Part shown: piece by piece, positions 9,802 through 19,612 of the stretch
Layout: every line of letters begins with the position of its first letter
Numbering within the stretch: the stretch's first letter is position 1
Assembly: GCA_018065005.1 (NCBI GenBank)
Contig: JAGHUD010000059.1
Span: 31,087 to 95,086, forward strand
Source: Candidatus Physcousia equi
GTDB taxonomy: Bacteria > Bacteroidota > Bacteroidia > Bacteroidales > Bacteroidaceae
Direction of reading: 5' to 3'
DNA: 64,000 bases
The notes under the pieces: model-generated
Told to the model about the DNA's origin: nothing
The model's input: the letters and a program-made list of their open reading frames with translations, nothing else
The model's database searches: none
Made by a program: the position numbers and the translations under genes

Positions 9802-10962
9802 ATGGCAAAGAGGGATTATTATGAAGTACTTGGCGTTGAAAAAAACGCTACAGCTCAGGAAATAAAGAAAGCTTATCGTTCCTTGGCTTTGAAATATCAT
9901 CCAGACCGCAACCCTGACAACAAGGAAGCAGAGGAGAAATTCAAGGAGGCAGCTGAAGCTTATAGCGTGTTGAGCGACGACCAAAAGAGGCAACAATATG
10001 ACCAATTCGGACATGCCGGAATGGGCGGACAAGGATTCGGTGGACAAGGATTCGGTGGACAAGGATTCGGTGGCTTCGACATCAACGATATCCTGAACAG
10101 CGTTTTTGGACAGGGGTTTGATTTCGGAGGCGGTTTCGGTGGTTTCAGCGGCGGCGGAAGACCCGCACGCGAGCGAGGCCGTGACCTTAGATTAAAGGTA
10201 CGCCTAACACTTGAAGAAGCTGCTAAAGGTGTTACGAAAAAGTTTAGCATCAAAAAGAACGTAACCTGTAACCATTGTCATGGAAGCGGAAGTGAAGACA
10301 GCCAAACAGAGAAGTGCCCGCAGTGTGGAGGCAGCGGCATGGTTATAAAAACGGTCAACTCGCTTTTCGGGCGTATGCAGACGCAATCACCTTGCCCGCA
10401 CTGTCAAGGTCAAGGCTCTATCATCAAGAACAAGTGTAAGCATTGTCAGGGCGAGGGCGTTGTGGCTGGTCAGGAAACCATTGAGGTGAACATTCCTGCA
10501 GGAGTAGACAACGGCATGGTGGTGAATGTGAGCGGAAAAGGCAATGCAGGTCGACGAAACGGACAACCTGGCGACATACAGGTCTACATTGAAGTAGAAG
10601 ACCATAAAGAGTTCATACGTGAGGACAACAACCTTATCTACAACTTACTGCTCGATTTTCCTACAGCTGCACTCGGAGGCATGGTTGAAGTTCCTACACT
10701 TGACGGAAAAGTCAAGGTAAAGATCGAACCTGGGACCCAACCCGGAAAAGTGCTGCGCCTTCGAGGAAAAGGCATGCCTGCCGTTCAGGGATACGGGTAT
10801 GGTTATGGCGACATCATTGTGCAAGTGAGTGTCTATGTTCCCGAAAAGCTGTCGAGCGAACAGAAAGAGCTGATTGAAAAGATGCAAAAAAGCGAAGAAT
10901 TTAATCCTTCTACGAGCATAAAAGAGCGCATCTTCAACCATTTCAAGCGCATTTTCTCTTAA
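9802..10962 (+). CDS. dnaJ: chaperone DnaJ
   Basis: 386 residues. Co-chaperone that delivers unfolded clients to DnaK and stimulates its ATPase. The J domain (about 1-70) has the HPD tripeptide in [11 protein letters not shown] Gly/Phe-rich linker follows, containing three identical five-residue GFGGQ units encoded by perfect 15-nt repeats (10029-10073). Four zinc-finger CxxCxGxG motifs follow: [24 protein letters not shown] and CKHCQGEG. The C-terminal substrate-binding domains are complete. It sits 135 nt after grpE and only 2 nt before folC, so it is co-transcribed with both. Confidence 0.97.
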   Translation: MAKRDYYEVLGVEKNATAQEIKKAYRSLALKYHPDRNPDNKEAEEKFKEAAEAYSVLSDDQKRQQYDQFGHAGMGGQGFGGQGFGGQGFGGFDINDILNSVFGQGFDFGGGFGGFSGGGRPARERGRDLRLKVRLTLEEAAKGVTKKFSIKKNVTCNHCHGSGSEDSQTEKCPQCGGSGMVIKTVNSLFGRMQTQSPCPHCQGQGSIIKNKCKHCQGEGVVAGQETIEVNIPAGVDNGMVVNVSGKGNAGRRNGQPGDIQVYIEVEDHKEFIREDNNLIYNLLLDFPTAALGGMVEVPTLDGKVKVKIEPGTQPGKVLRLRGKGMPAVQGYGYGYGDIIVQVSVYVPEKLSSEQKELIEKMQKSEEFNPSTSIKERIFNHFKRIFS

Positions 10963-10964
10963 AG

Positions 10965-12224
10965 ATGAACTATCAAGAAACTATAGATTACCTCTTCAAC
11001 GCAGCGCCATTGTTCCAAAACATTGGCGCTGGCGCATATAAAGAAGGTTTGGCAAACACACATGCTTTGGATAACCACTTTGGCCATCCCCATACCTCCT
11101 ACCGCACCATTCATGTAGCAGGAACAAATGGTAAAGGCTCAACGTGTCATACCCTGGCTGCTATCCTACAAAGCGCCGGATATAAGGTAGGACTATACAC
11201 TTCTCCGCACCTCATCGATTTCCGCGAAAGAATACGTGTGAATGGCGAAATGATAAGCAAGGAACGTGTTATTGAATTTGTAGAAAAGGAAAGAACGTTT
11301 TTTGAACCGCTCCACCCCTCTTTCTTTGAATTGGCAACAGCTTTGGCTTTTTTGTATTTCCGTGAGCAAAAAGTAGATGTCGCTATCATAGAAGTTGGGC
11401 TCGGTGGAAGACTCGATTGTACGAATATCATACACCCCGATCTTTCCGTCATTACTAATATCAGTTTCGACCATACCCAGTTTTTGGGTAACACCCTACC
11501 CCTCATTGCAACTGAAAAAGCAGGCATCATAAAGAAAGGGGTACCTGTCGTGATTGGAGAGACAAACGAACATGCTGATGTAAAACAGGTTTTCATTGAT
11601 AACGCGCTAAATGCCAGTGCACCTGTATTTTTTGCTGAAGAATTAGGTGAAGATCTAAAAGACTATCCCAGAGAGTTACAAGGCGACTGCCAAGAAGCCA
11701 ATCAACGCACCATCCTCTGCGCAATTAGGCAACTACAAAAACGCGGTTATAAAATAGAGGAGATGGACATCAAAAGAGGTTTCATGAATGTCACACTACT
11801 GACAGGATTGATGGGACGCTGGCAAGTTATGCAACAAGAGCCATTGGTTATCTGTGATGCTGGGCACAACACTGGAGGTCTTTGCTACACAAAAGAACAA
11901 TTGGCACGCATCATGCATCTCCGCCCTCACGCAATGCTTAGAATGGTAATAGGCATGGTGGGAGACAAGGACGTTGAGGGAAGTCTCGCACTACTCCCAA
12001 CAAAGGCGCTATACTACTTCACACAGGCTTCTGTCAGTCGGGCGATGGGGGCTGATCACATCAGAGAACTGGGCAGACGTCAAGGACTTGATGGAACAGC
12101 CTATGCCACCGTTAAAGAAGCATATTGTGCAGCATTGAGAGAGGCTGCTCCCGAAGATGTTATTTTCGTAGGCGGAAGTTGTTTCGTAGTGGCAGACTTT
12201 TTAGCAGGATTAACGAAAGTATAA
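10965..12224 (+). CDS. folC: bifunctional folylpolyglutamate/dihydrofolate synthase
   Basis: 419 residues of the Mur-ligase-like FolC family. It adds glutamate to dihydropteroate or to folates in the cytoplasm using ATP. The P-loop GTNGKGST is near residue 50, and the family stretches VGLGGRLDCTN, ITNISFDHTQFLG and CDAGHNTGG follow in order. Its ATG lies 2 nt after the dnaJ stop, so it is a third, metabolically unrelated member of the grpE-dnaJ operon and would be induced with the chaperones if that promoter is stress-regulated. Confidence 0.94.
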   Translation: MNYQETIDYLFNAAPLFQNIGAGAYKEGLANTHALDNHFGHPHTSYRTIHVAGTNGKGSTCHTLAAILQSAGYKVGLYTSPHLIDFRERIRVNGEMISKERVIEFVEKERTFFEPLHPSFFELATALAFLYFREQKVDVAIIEVGLGGRLDCTNIIHPDLSVITNISFDHTQFLGNTLPLIATEKAGIIKKGVPVVIGETNEHADVKQVFIDNALNASAPVFFAEELGEDLKDYPRELQGDCQEANQRTILCAIRQLQKRGYKIEEMDIKRGFMNVTLLTGLMGRWQVMQQEPLVICDAGHNTGGLCYTKEQLARIMHLRPHAMLRMVIGMVGDKDVEGSLALLPTKALYYFTQASVSRAMGADHIRELGRRQGLDGTAYATVKEAYCAALREAAPEDVIFVGGSCFVVADFLAGLTKV

Positions 12225-12566
12225 GACATAAGAGAACTATTTTCACAAGCACGTCATCAGCGTCATTCCTACCATTTCAAACTGCGGCATTGGCACGAAT
12301 TTAATCTATCGATAAAAGAGCGGTGGACGTATATCGTGCCCGGCGAATCAGTCTAAGAATGCGCAAAGCGTGCCTGAATACAAAGACATTCCCACTTTCT
12401 AGACATTTACAAAATAATTTTGAGCACCTACTTATTACCGTCGTCACAAAATTGGGAAATAGTTTTTTTATCGCCCTTTTTGATATTTTTTCATCGAAAT
12501 CTTTGCGGGAATAAAAGTTTTTTGCTAAGTTTGCATCACAAAACGAATCTTTAATTTCTAACATCG
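12225..12566. other. spacer folC-galM
   Basis: 342 nt, rather AT-rich toward its right end. Apart from the galM promoter (12502-12533) I see no gene, strong hairpin or repeat. Confidence 0.5.
12502..12533 (+). promoter_or_regulatory. promoter of galM
   Basis: TTTG (12502-12505), 20 nt, TAAGTTTG (12526-12533): a near-perfect Bacteroidetes promoter. The predicted start is near 12539, about 28 nt before the galM ATG. Confidence 0.75.
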
Positions 12567-13643
12567 ATGGAAAAGACAAATCTTTCAGGTCTGAAGAGAG
12601 AAAATTTTCAGGCAACGGTACAAGGAAAGCAAACTGATCTATACACGCTAACCAATGCTTCTGGAGCACAAGTACAGATTACAAACTATGGTGGTGCTAT
12701 TGTTGCCATTATGGTGCCCGACAGAAATGGCAATTACGCCAACGTTATCCAGGGCTATAATGACATCCAAGCTTATCTCAATGCGCCCGAACCATTCCTT
12801 TCCACACTGATTGGTCGATTTGGCAACCGCATCTGTAAAGGAAAGTTCATACTTGAAGAGCAAGAATTCCAACTTGCCATCAACAATGGTCCCAACTCCC
12901 TTCATGGCGGACCCACTGGTGTTCATGCTCGTGTTTGGGATGCAGAACAAATTGACGAACAAACACTACAACTTGAATACACATGCAAGGATATGGAAGA
13001 AGGTTTTCCCGGTGACCTTGCCATTACTGTTATATATCAGTGGACAGACGACAACGAGCTTATCATTGAATATGAAGCACACACAAACAAAACAACCGTT
13101 GTCAACCTCACAAGCCATGGCTTTTTCTCGCTCGCAGGCATTGCAAGCCCAACTCCCACAATCGAAGACTTGGAGTGCGAAATAAACGCAGACTTCTACC
13201 TTCCTATCGACGAGACAAGCATACCATATGGTTGTATTCATGCAGTAGAAGGCACTCCTTTTGATTTCCGCATGCCAAAACCCATCGGACGTGATATCGA
13301 TGCAGACGACCAACAGATTAAGCATGGTGCTGGCTACGACCATTGCTTCGTACTCAACAAAAGTGAAGTAGGAGAATTGTCATTTGCAGCCCGCATTTAT
13401 GAGCCAAATAGCGGTCGCTCCATGGAATGCTACACAACAGAGCCAGGAGTACAGGTTTACACCGACAATTGGGCAACCGGTTTTGAAGGACAATGTGGAG
13501 CCACATTCCCTCGTCGTTCAGCTATCTGCTTTGAAGCGCAGCATTTCCCCGACAGTCCAAATCGCAGCCACTTCCCCAGTGTGGTTCTTCATCCTGGTGA
13601 AACTTACAGCCAAACTACAGTTTACGCATTTGGCGTTGAATAG
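12567..13643 (+). CDS. galM: aldose 1-epimerase (galactose mutarotase)
   Basis: 358 residues, a full-length GalM. It interconverts alpha and beta anomers of galactose and other aldoses before GalK. Family features: NYGGAIVAIMVPDRNG near the start, GRFGNRICKGKF, NNGPNSLHGG (substrate His), NLTSHGFFSLAG (catalytic-region His), GYDHCFVLN and the C-terminal CFEAQHFPDSPN. No signal peptide is visible, so it is cytoplasmic. It heads a galM-symporter-galK group on one strand; no galT or galE is in the window. Confidence 0.95.
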   Translation: MEKTNLSGLKRENFQATVQGKQTDLYTLTNASGAQVQITNYGGAIVAIMVPDRNGNYANVIQGYNDIQAYLNAPEPFLSTLIGRFGNRICKGKFILEEQEFQLAINNGPNSLHGGPTGVHARVWDAEQIDEQTLQLEYTCKDMEEGFPGDLAITVIYQWTDDNELIIEYEAHTNKTTVVNLTSHGFFSLAGIASPTPTIEDLECEINADFYLPIDETSIPYGCIHAVEGTPFDFRMPKPIGRDIDADDQQIKHGAGYDHCFVLNKSEVGELSFAARIYEPNSGRSMECYTTEPGVQVYTDNWATGFEGQCGATFPRRSAICFEAQHFPDSPNRSHFPSVVLHPGETYSQTTVYAFGVE

Positions 13644-14121
13644 CATAAATAAAGACTAAATACAGAAACTACAAGGAACCAAGGTTCATCATGCGCTTTT
13701 AATCGCACTACAAATAGAGCCCTAACGCTACACATTTTTCATATAAGGTTAATCATACACTTGCTGACTGCACAATTTAATCTGAATAAATGACTGAATC
13801 AAAGTGTAGACTCAATAAGAGGAGCAAAGTGTCTTAGATAGCATATGATTATGCAAAAGTTAGCACTCCGAATTTGTAGATACGTAAAACAGAACTTTTG
13901 AAAACAGGAAAGAAGCAAGTTGTAATCTGAATCGATGGATTAACTGAATCAACAGATTAACCGAATCAATAAATTAGCTAATCAACAGATTAACCGCAAC
14001 AATAAATTAACTAATCAACAGATTAACCGAATCGACAAATTAGCTAATCTACAAATTGCCTAAGGCGCTTGATAATCCAAACAACTGAGAAAAATCTAAA
14101 ACTAATTAAATAATTACTATT
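13644..14121. other. spacer galM-sugar symporter
   Basis: 478 nt without a credible gene. The first half is unremarkable AT-rich sequence with one short hairpin (GAACC/GGTTC near 13676-13687). The second half carries the 33-nt tandem array described separately. I found no clear promoter for the downstream symporter. Confidence 0.5.
13950..14048. repeat. tandem array, 3 x 33 nt
   Basis: Three consecutive 33-nt units (13950-13982, 13983-14015, 14016-14048), each opening CAACAGATTAACCG and closing near AAATTAGCTAAT, with few differences. A degenerate partial copy precedes them (from about 13933). The array ends 73 nt before the sugar symporter start. No open frame or dyad explains it. Confidence 0.9.
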
Positions 14122-15384
14122 ATGAGTGCAAAACAAAAACAGTGGGGCGCTATTATCGTTATGATTGCCCTGTTTGCCATGATTGCCTTCGTGACGAACC
14201 TCTGCTCACCTATGGCAACCATCATCAAAAATCAGGGAGAAATCTCAAACGTGCTGGCACAGATCGGCAACTATGGAAACTTCATTGCTTACTTAGTTAT
14301 GGGTATACCCGCGGGTATGCTTATCTCTAAGTTTGGCTACAAAAAGACGGCTCTGATCGGTCTATGCGTTGGCGTATTAGGTATCGGTATTCAGTGGCTT
14401 AGCGGACAGTTGGGCGAAAATGCTAGTGTAGGTTCCATCTTCGCTGTATATCTGGCTGGTGCTTTCCTCGCAGGTCTCTGTATGTGTATTTTGAACTGCG
14501 TAGTCAATCCCATGCTCAACCTCCTTGGTGGTGGCGGTAACGGCGGCAATCAGTTGATTCAGATTGGTGGTGTATTCAATAGTGCAGCTGCCGTAGGTTG
14601 CTACATTCTTATGGGTGCGCTTATTGCCGATGCCACCAAAGCAAAGATGGCCGATGCCACTCCAGCCTTGATGATTGCCTTGACTATTTTTGTTGTTGCA
14701 TTCATAGTTATCTGCTTCACAAAGATTGAAGAACCAGAACAAGCTCCAGTTCAACTCAAGATGATTCCCAAGGCCTTGAGTCACCGTCATTTTGCCTTGG
14801 GTGCTCTCGCAATCTTCCTCTATATGGGCATCGAGGTCGGTGTGCCTAACTATGTAAACCTCTACCTCATCGACTCAGGTGTACCCGCTGCTACTGCAGG
14901 TTTGCTCGTTGCCGTATATTGGGCAAGCATGATGATTGGTCGTTTTGTTGGAGCCAGCATTGGCAGCAAGGTAAGCGCTCGTGCAATGATTACAGTAGTA
15001 AGCATTGCCACTTTGATTCTCGTCGGCTTTGGCATGTTTGCTCCAGAGAACACAATGGTAAATTTCCCTGGCGTCGACTGGGGTAAGCTCGAGCTCATTT
15101 GGCAGCCCGTACCTGTTGGAATCTTTGCTATGTTGCTCGTTGGTCTCTGCACTTCTGTTATGTGGGGTGCTATCTTCAACATGGCAGTAGAAGGTCTTGG
15201 AGAGTACACAGCAATTGCTTCAGGTATCTTTATGACAATGGTGTTCGGTTGCGCTGTAATGATGGGTATTCAGGGCTTCGTTGCCGATATGACAAACTAC
15301 CTCACCAGTTTCTGGGTTGTAATGTTCTGCGCTGCCTACCTGCTCTTCTATGCTCAGATTGGAAGCCGCATCTCCAAGAAATAG
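14122..15384 (+). CDS. sugar:proton symporter of the FucP/GluP MFS type
   Basis: 420 residues with about 12 hydrophobic helices; major facilitator superfamily, glucose/galactose (GluP/FucP) branch, inner membrane. The N-terminal half shows FAMIAFVTNLCSPMAT, AYLVMGIPAGMLISKFGYKKT (the MFS loop 2-3 motif) and NCVVNPMLNLLGGGGNGGN, a Gly/Asn-rich stretch typical of this branch. It lies between galM and galK, so galactose is the likely substrate; glucose is possible. A strong hairpin follows (15394-15427). I inferred the substrate from context. Confidence 0.9.
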   Translation: MSAKQKQWGAIIVMIALFAMIAFVTNLCSPMATIIKNQGEISNVLAQIGNYGNFIAYLVMGIPAGMLISKFGYKKTALIGLCVGVLGIGIQWLSGQLGENASVGSIFAVYLAGAFLAGLCMCILNCVVNPMLNLLGGGGNGGNQLIQIGGVFNSAAAVGCYILMGALIADATKAKMADATPALMIALTIFVVAFIVICFTKIEEPEQAPVQLKMIPKALSHRHFALGALAIFLYMGIEVGVPNYVNLYLIDSGVPAATAGLLVAVYWASMMIGRFVGASIGSKVSARAMITVVSIATLILVGFGMFAPENTMVNFPGVDWGKLELIWQPVPVGIFAMLLVGLCTSVMWGAIFNMAVEGLGEYTAIASGIFMTMVFGCAVMMGIQGFVADMTNYLTSFWVVMFCAAYLLFYAQIGSRISKK

Positions 15385-15393
15385 TTTATACTC

Positions 15394-15427
15394 GTTACCT
15401 CTCATCGCCACTGGCATGAGAGGTAAC
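15394..15427 (+). terminator. strong hairpin after the symporter gene, no T tract
   Basis: Perfect 12-bp stem GTTACCTCTCAT / ATGAGAGGTAAC (15394-15405, 15416-15427) with a 10-nt loop, starting 10 nt after the stop codon. There is no T run, so it may protect the mRNA 3' end or attenuate readthrough into galK rather than terminate fully. Confidence 0.5.
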
Positions 15428-15537
15428 GTCATAAATACGCAAAACAAAACATTTACAATAACCTCACCTCATATTCCATCTCCCTGATATTAAAAACAGA
15501 AGGGGCAAAATAAGGGGTCATTAAATCTAAAAATATT

Positions 15538-16698
15538 ATGAGACTAACAATTGACGACGTAAGAAGCCGCTTCATCAAGCACTTTGATGGTACAACTGGC
15601 AGTGTTTATGCCTCTCCTGGCCGCATTAACCTCATCGGTGAGCATACTGACTATAATAATGGTTTCGTATTCCCCGGAGCAGTTCAGCAAGGAATGATTG
15701 CCGAGATTAAGCCCAACGGCACTCGCAATGTAAACGCATACTCTATCGACTTGAAGGATAAAGTAACCTTCTCTCTTGACGATCCCAAGGGTCCCAGTGC
15801 AAGTTGGGCTCGCTACATTTTCGGTGTTTGCCGTGAGATGATGGAACTGGGCATCCCCGTAGAAGGTTTCAACACCGCATTTGCCGGCGATGTACCTCTC
15901 GGTGCTGGTATGTCTTCAAGTGCCGCTCTTGAAAGTTGCTTCGCTTTTGCTATTAATGATTTGTGGGGCGACAACAAGATTGAGAAGATGGAGTTGGCAC
16001 GTGTAGGTCAGCGCACAGAGCACAAGTATATCGGTTGCAACTGTGGTATTATGGACCAGTTCGCATCTGTTCATGGCAAGGCTGGAAGCCTCATGCGTCT
16101 TGACTGCCGCAGCGGTGAATTTGCTTATTTCCCTTGGGAGCCTAAAGGCTACAAGCTTGTCCTCGTTAACAGCCAGGTAAAGCACACCTTAGCAGGCTCG
16201 CCCTACAACGATCGCCGTCTCTCTTGCGAGCGTGTAGCAGCCGTTATCGGAAAGCACCATGCAGAAGTTGAAACGCTTCGCGATGCCAACTACGATATGC
16301 TTGAGGAGGTAAAGGCAGAAGTGAGCGATGAAGACTACAAGCGTGCTAAGTATGTCATCGGTGAAGTTGACCGTGTGCTTAAAGTGTGTGATGCACTTGA
16401 GGCTGGGGATTACGAGACTGTTGGTCAGATGATGTATGCCACCCACTATGGTCTGAGCAAGGAATATGAAGTTTCTTGTGAAGAACTCGACTTCCTCAAC
16501 GATGTAGCCAAGGAAGAAGGCGTTACAGGTAGCCGCATTATGGGCGGTGGATTCGGTGGTTGCACCATCAACCTTGTTGCAGACGAACTCTATGACAACT
16601 TCGTAAAAGTTGTAAAGGAGAAATTTGCTGCAAAATATGGCAAGGATCCCATCATCATTGACGTAGTAATAGGTGACGGCAGTCGCAAACTTTGCTAA
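15538..16698 (+). CDS. galK: galactokinase
   Basis: 386 residues, GHMP kinase family. It phosphorylates galactose to galactose 1-phosphate with ATP, the first committed Leloir step. The galactose-binding signature GRINLIGEHTDYNNG is near residue 30, the ATP-binding GAGMSSSAAL follows, the catalytic Asp lies in NCGIMDQFASVHG, and the third GHMP motif is MGGGFGGCTI. It is cytoplasmic and follows galM and the symporter on the same strand. GalT is not in this window, so the pathway is completed elsewhere. Confidence 0.96.
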   Translation: MRLTIDDVRSRFIKHFDGTTGSVYASPGRINLIGEHTDYNNGFVFPGAVQQGMIAEIKPNGTRNVNAYSIDLKDKVTFSLDDPKGPSASWARYIFGVCREMMELGIPVEGFNTAFAGDVPLGAGMSSSAALESCFAFAINDLWGDNKIEKMELARVGQRTEHKYIGCNCGIMDQFASVHGKAGSLMRLDCRSGEFAYFPWEPKGYKLVLVNSQVKHTLAGSPYNDRRLSCERVAAVIGKHHAEVETLRDANYDMLEEVKAEVSDEDYKRAKYVIGEVDRVLKVCDALEAGDYETVGQMMYATHYGLSKEYEVSCEELDFLNDVAKEEGVTGSRIMGGGFGGCTINLVADELYDNFVKVVKEKFAAKYGKDPIIIDVVIGDGSRKLC

Positions 16699-17353
16699 TA
16701 CTTTGTGCTACCATCACTTCTTTTAATACTCACACGTTATTTATATAATTCATACATTATTTATAAGCCCCACACATCATTATAAATAAAGACTTGAATT
16801 TATAACATAATGCTCCAACGATTCAAACAACACTAGCTGTGGTCATCATGGCCACGCTAGTTGTTGCTTGTTTTAAACCAGAGCGCCTTATAAGCTCAAA
16901 AGAGTCATAGTAAAGAGCAAGTCGTCCCCATTGGCTACATGAACACAGTAGTTACAAAGAAGAGCGACACATCAAGCAATGTTGTATAAGAAGCACCAAA
17001 CTGCCATCACATTGCCCCCAAAAGAGAAAGATACTACCCACGTGCTTGGAGTGCAATTACCACCCCCATACATATTGCCTCACAAGCCACAGAAGGTAAC
17101 AACATATATACAGAATTCAGTTTCTTGAGCCATCGCATCAAGATGACTATTCCAAATACGGAAAGCAGAATAAAGATTGTATAATTACTGAATAGTGATT
17201 GTAAAATGTAAAATTACTGAATATAGGTTATCAAATCATATAATAATAGAATATAGAATACAATATCAAATACAACACATAGACTGACATTACAGGCAGT
17301 TCGAAACAGTTGTAAGATACAAGCAGAAAAAAACTTCGCGAAACAATATAACA
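16699..17353. other. 655-nt spacer galK-tkt
   Basis: The longest gene-free stretch here. It contains one terminator-like hairpin (16828-16874). From about 17180 it holds very AT-rich, loosely repetitive sequence built from variants of ATTACTGAATA and AATATAGAATA. I see no open frame with protein-like character, no RNA fold I recognise and no clear tkt promoter. Confidence 0.5.
16828..16874 (+). terminator. terminator-like hairpin downstream of galK
   Basis: CAACACTAGC (from 16828) pairs with GCTAGTTGTTG through a single bulge, with an inner TGG/CCA, followed by CTTGTTTT. It lies 130 nt after galK, so it may be the operon terminator, but the T tract is interrupted. Confidence 0.5.
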
Positions 17354-19381
17354 ATGAGAAACTCTATTGAAGTATTAAACAAGGCAGCCGACAACATCCG
17401 CATCCTGGCAGTAGGTGCAGTTGAAAAGGCAAAAAGCGGTCATCCTGGTGGTTCGATGGGTGGCGCAGACTTTATCAACGTGCTCTATAGCGAGTATCTG
17501 AACCACGATCCAAAGAATCCCGAGTGGGTTGGTCGCGACCGTTTCTTCCTTGATCCAGGTCACATGGCACCCATGCTTTATGCTCAGTTGTGCTTAACCG
17601 GCAAGTACACGCTTGATGAATTGGCACAGTTGCGTCAGTGGGGATCACCCACCACAGGCCATCCTGAATACGAGGTTGCACGCGGTATAGAGAACACCTC
17701 CGGACCGTTAGGACAAGGTCATGCCTATGCAGTTGGAGCTGCTATTGCCGCTAAGTTTTTGGCAGCTCACACAGGCAATCCGACTTTTTCTAAAGAGACC
17801 ATCTACGCCTATATCTCCGATGGTGGCATCCAGGAGGAAGTCAGCCAAGGAGCTGCGCGCATTGCAGGCTTACTTGGACTGGACAACCTTATCATGTTCT
17901 ACGACTGCAACGACATCCAGCTCTCCACCGAGACAAAAGAGGTAATGAACGAAGACACTGCAGCCAAGTATCGTGCACAGGGTTGGGAAGTATTTGAAAT
18001 CAATGGTAATGATGCAGCACAAATCCGTGCAGCCATTGAGAAAGCACAAGCAGTCAAGGGAAAGCCCACATTGATTATCGGCAAGTGCATTATGGGTAAA
18101 GGTGCATTGAAGGCCGATGGTAGTTCTTATGAGTACAGTTGCAAGACACACGGTGCCCCACTCGGTGGTGATGCCTACGTAAACACGATCAAGAACCTTG
18201 GCGGCGACCCAGAGAATCCATTCCAGATATATCCTGAAGTGCAGGAACTCTACGACAACCGCGCCAAAGAGCTTGAAACGATTTGTGGTGCCCGCTATGC
18301 AGAAGAGCAAGCGTGGGCTGAGGCAAATCCGGAGAAGGCAGCCCAGCAGGCAGAATGGTTCTCAGGCCAAGCCCCCAAAGTAGATTGGAGTTCGCTTGTG
18401 CAGAAGAACAACGAAGCAACCCGCACAGCCTCCGCCGCATGTTTAAGTATCTTAGCAAAACAGGTGCCCAACATGATATGTGCTTCAGCAGACCTCTCAA
18501 ATTCAGATAAAACAGATGGATTCTTGAATGAAACCAAGGCACTGAAAGCGGGCGACTTCTCTGGCGCATTTTTACAGGCAGGTGTCGCAGAATTCACCAT
18601 GGCATGCTGCTGTGTCGGCATGTCTCTCCATGGTGGTATTATTGCTGCTTGTGGCACCTTCTTTGTATTCTCACAGTACATGCTACCCGTTGTTCGTATG
18701 GCAGCATTGATGCAACTTCCCGTCAAGTTCATCTGGACTCATGACGCATTCCGCGTAGGCGAGGATGGGCCAACCCACGAGCCAGTGGAGCATGAAGCAC
18801 AAATACGTCTTATGGAGAAGCTCAAGCGTCACGATGGAAAAAATTCGTGCCTTGTTCTTCGTCCAGCCGATGTAAAAGAGACCTCGACAGCTTGGGCAAT
18901 GGCCATGGAGAACATGGAGAGTCCAACAGCCCTCATTCTCTCTCGCCAAGTCATCAACAACTTGCCAGAAGGAAACGACTACGAGCAAGCCCGTAAGGGA
19001 GGCTACATTGTAGCAGGCTCCGACGAGCACCCAGACGTTGTCTGCGTTGCCAATGGTTCGGAAGTGGCAACGCTCGTAAGCGGAGCAGAACTTCTTCGCA
19101 AAGATGGTGTAAAGGTTCGCATCGTGAGCGTGCCTTCGGAAGGTGTTTTCCGTTGTCAGAGCAAGGAGTATCAGCAGAGTATCGTTCCTTCTGGTGCAAA
19201 AGTATTTGGCATGACAGCTGGTCTTCCCGTCAATCTTCAAGGTTTCCTTGTTGGTGCCGCACCTGAGTCCAAGGTATGGGGTCTTGAAAGTTTCGGTTTT
19301 TCTGCTCCCTACAAGGTGCTCGATGAAAAGCTCGGCTACACCGCCCAGAATGTATATGAACAAGTAAAGTCAATGCTCTAA
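17354..19381 (+). CDS. tkt: transketolase
   Basis: 675 residues, full-length transketolase. This cytoplasmic thiamine-diphosphate enzyme moves two-carbon units between sugar phosphates in the non-oxidative pentose phosphate pathway. N-terminal TPP domain motifs: SGHPGGSMGGADF, GHMAPMLYAQL, GPLGQGHAYAVG and SDGGIQEEVSQGA. The middle pyrimidine-binding domain has the region AGVAEFTMACCCVG and THDAFRVGEDGPTHEP, and a C-terminal domain follows. It is followed by a good terminator and then, across a repeat array, by rpiB of the same pathway. Confidence 0.96.
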   Translation: MRNSIEVLNKAADNIRILAVGAVEKAKSGHPGGSMGGADFINVLYSEYLNHDPKNPEWVGRDRFFLDPGHMAPMLYAQLCLTGKYTLDELAQLRQWGSPTTGHPEYEVARGIENTSGPLGQGHAYAVGAAIAAKFLAAHTGNPTFSKETIYAYISDGGIQEEVSQGAARIAGLLGLDNLIMFYDCNDIQLSTETKEVMNEDTAAKYRAQGWEVFEINGNDAAQIRAAIEKAQAVKGKPTLIIGKCIMGKGALKADGSSYEYSCKTHGAPLGGDAYVNTIKNLGGDPENPFQIYPEVQELYDNRAKELETICGARYAEEQAWAEANPEKAAQQAEWFSGQAPKVDWSSLVQKNNEATRTASAACLSILAKQVPNMICASADLSNSDKTDGFLNETKALKAGDFSGAFLQAGVAEFTMACCCVGMSLHGGIIAACGTFFVFSQYMLPVVRMAALMQLPVKFIWTHDAFRVGEDGPTHEPVEHEAQIRLMEKLKRHDGKNSCLVLRPADVKETSTAWAMAMENMESPTALILSRQVINNLPEGNDYEQARKGGYIVAGSDEHPDVVCVANGSEVATLVSGAELLRKDGVKVRIVSVPSEGVFRCQSKEYQQSIVPSGAKVFGMTAGLPVNLQGFLVGAAPESKVWGLESFGFSAPYKVLDEKLGYTAQNVYEQVKSML

Positions 19382-19391
19382 GCCCTTCATA

Positions 19392-19419
19392 CCCCTCCTC
19401 AAAAGGGAGGGGCTTTTTT
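19392..19419 (+). terminator. tkt terminator
   Basis: Stem CCCCTCC (19392-19398) / GGAGGGG (19406-19412), short loop, followed by six T (19414-19419). It begins 10 nt after the tkt stop codon and abuts the tandem array. Confidence 0.85.
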
Positions 19420-19420
19420 G

Positions 19421-19607
19421 TACTATTCAGAACAGCTTTACTAATCAGAACATTTTGTACTAATCAGAACAGCTCGTACTAATCAGAACAGATTGTACTA
19501 ATCAGAACAGCTTGTACTAATCAAAACAGATTGTACTAATCAGAACAGATTTACTAATCAGAACAGATTTACTAATCAGAACAGATTGTACTAATCAGAA
19601 CAGATAG
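19421..19607. repeat. tandem array, 10 units of about 19 nt
   Basis: Ten units of consensus TACTAATCAGAACAG plus four variable bases, starting at 19421, 19439, 19458, 19477, 19496, 19515, 19534, 19552, 19570 and 19589 (spacing 18 or 19). It fills the tkt-rpiB spacer from the tkt terminator to within 6 nt of the rpiB ATG, so it occupies the positions where an rpiB promoter and leader would be. Confidence 0.95.
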
Positions 19608-19612
19608 AGAAT

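Noticed and set aside
16828-16874. Structured RNA or riboswitch downstream of galK
   Set aside because: Only one simple hairpin is visible; I recognise no conserved aptamer, so it is annotated as a likely terminator.
19421-19607. Possible CRISPR array
   Set aside because: Units are contiguous with only 3-4 variable bases; there are no spacers of 25-40 nt and no cas genes. The same reasoning applies to the arrays at 13950, 42466 and 57399.
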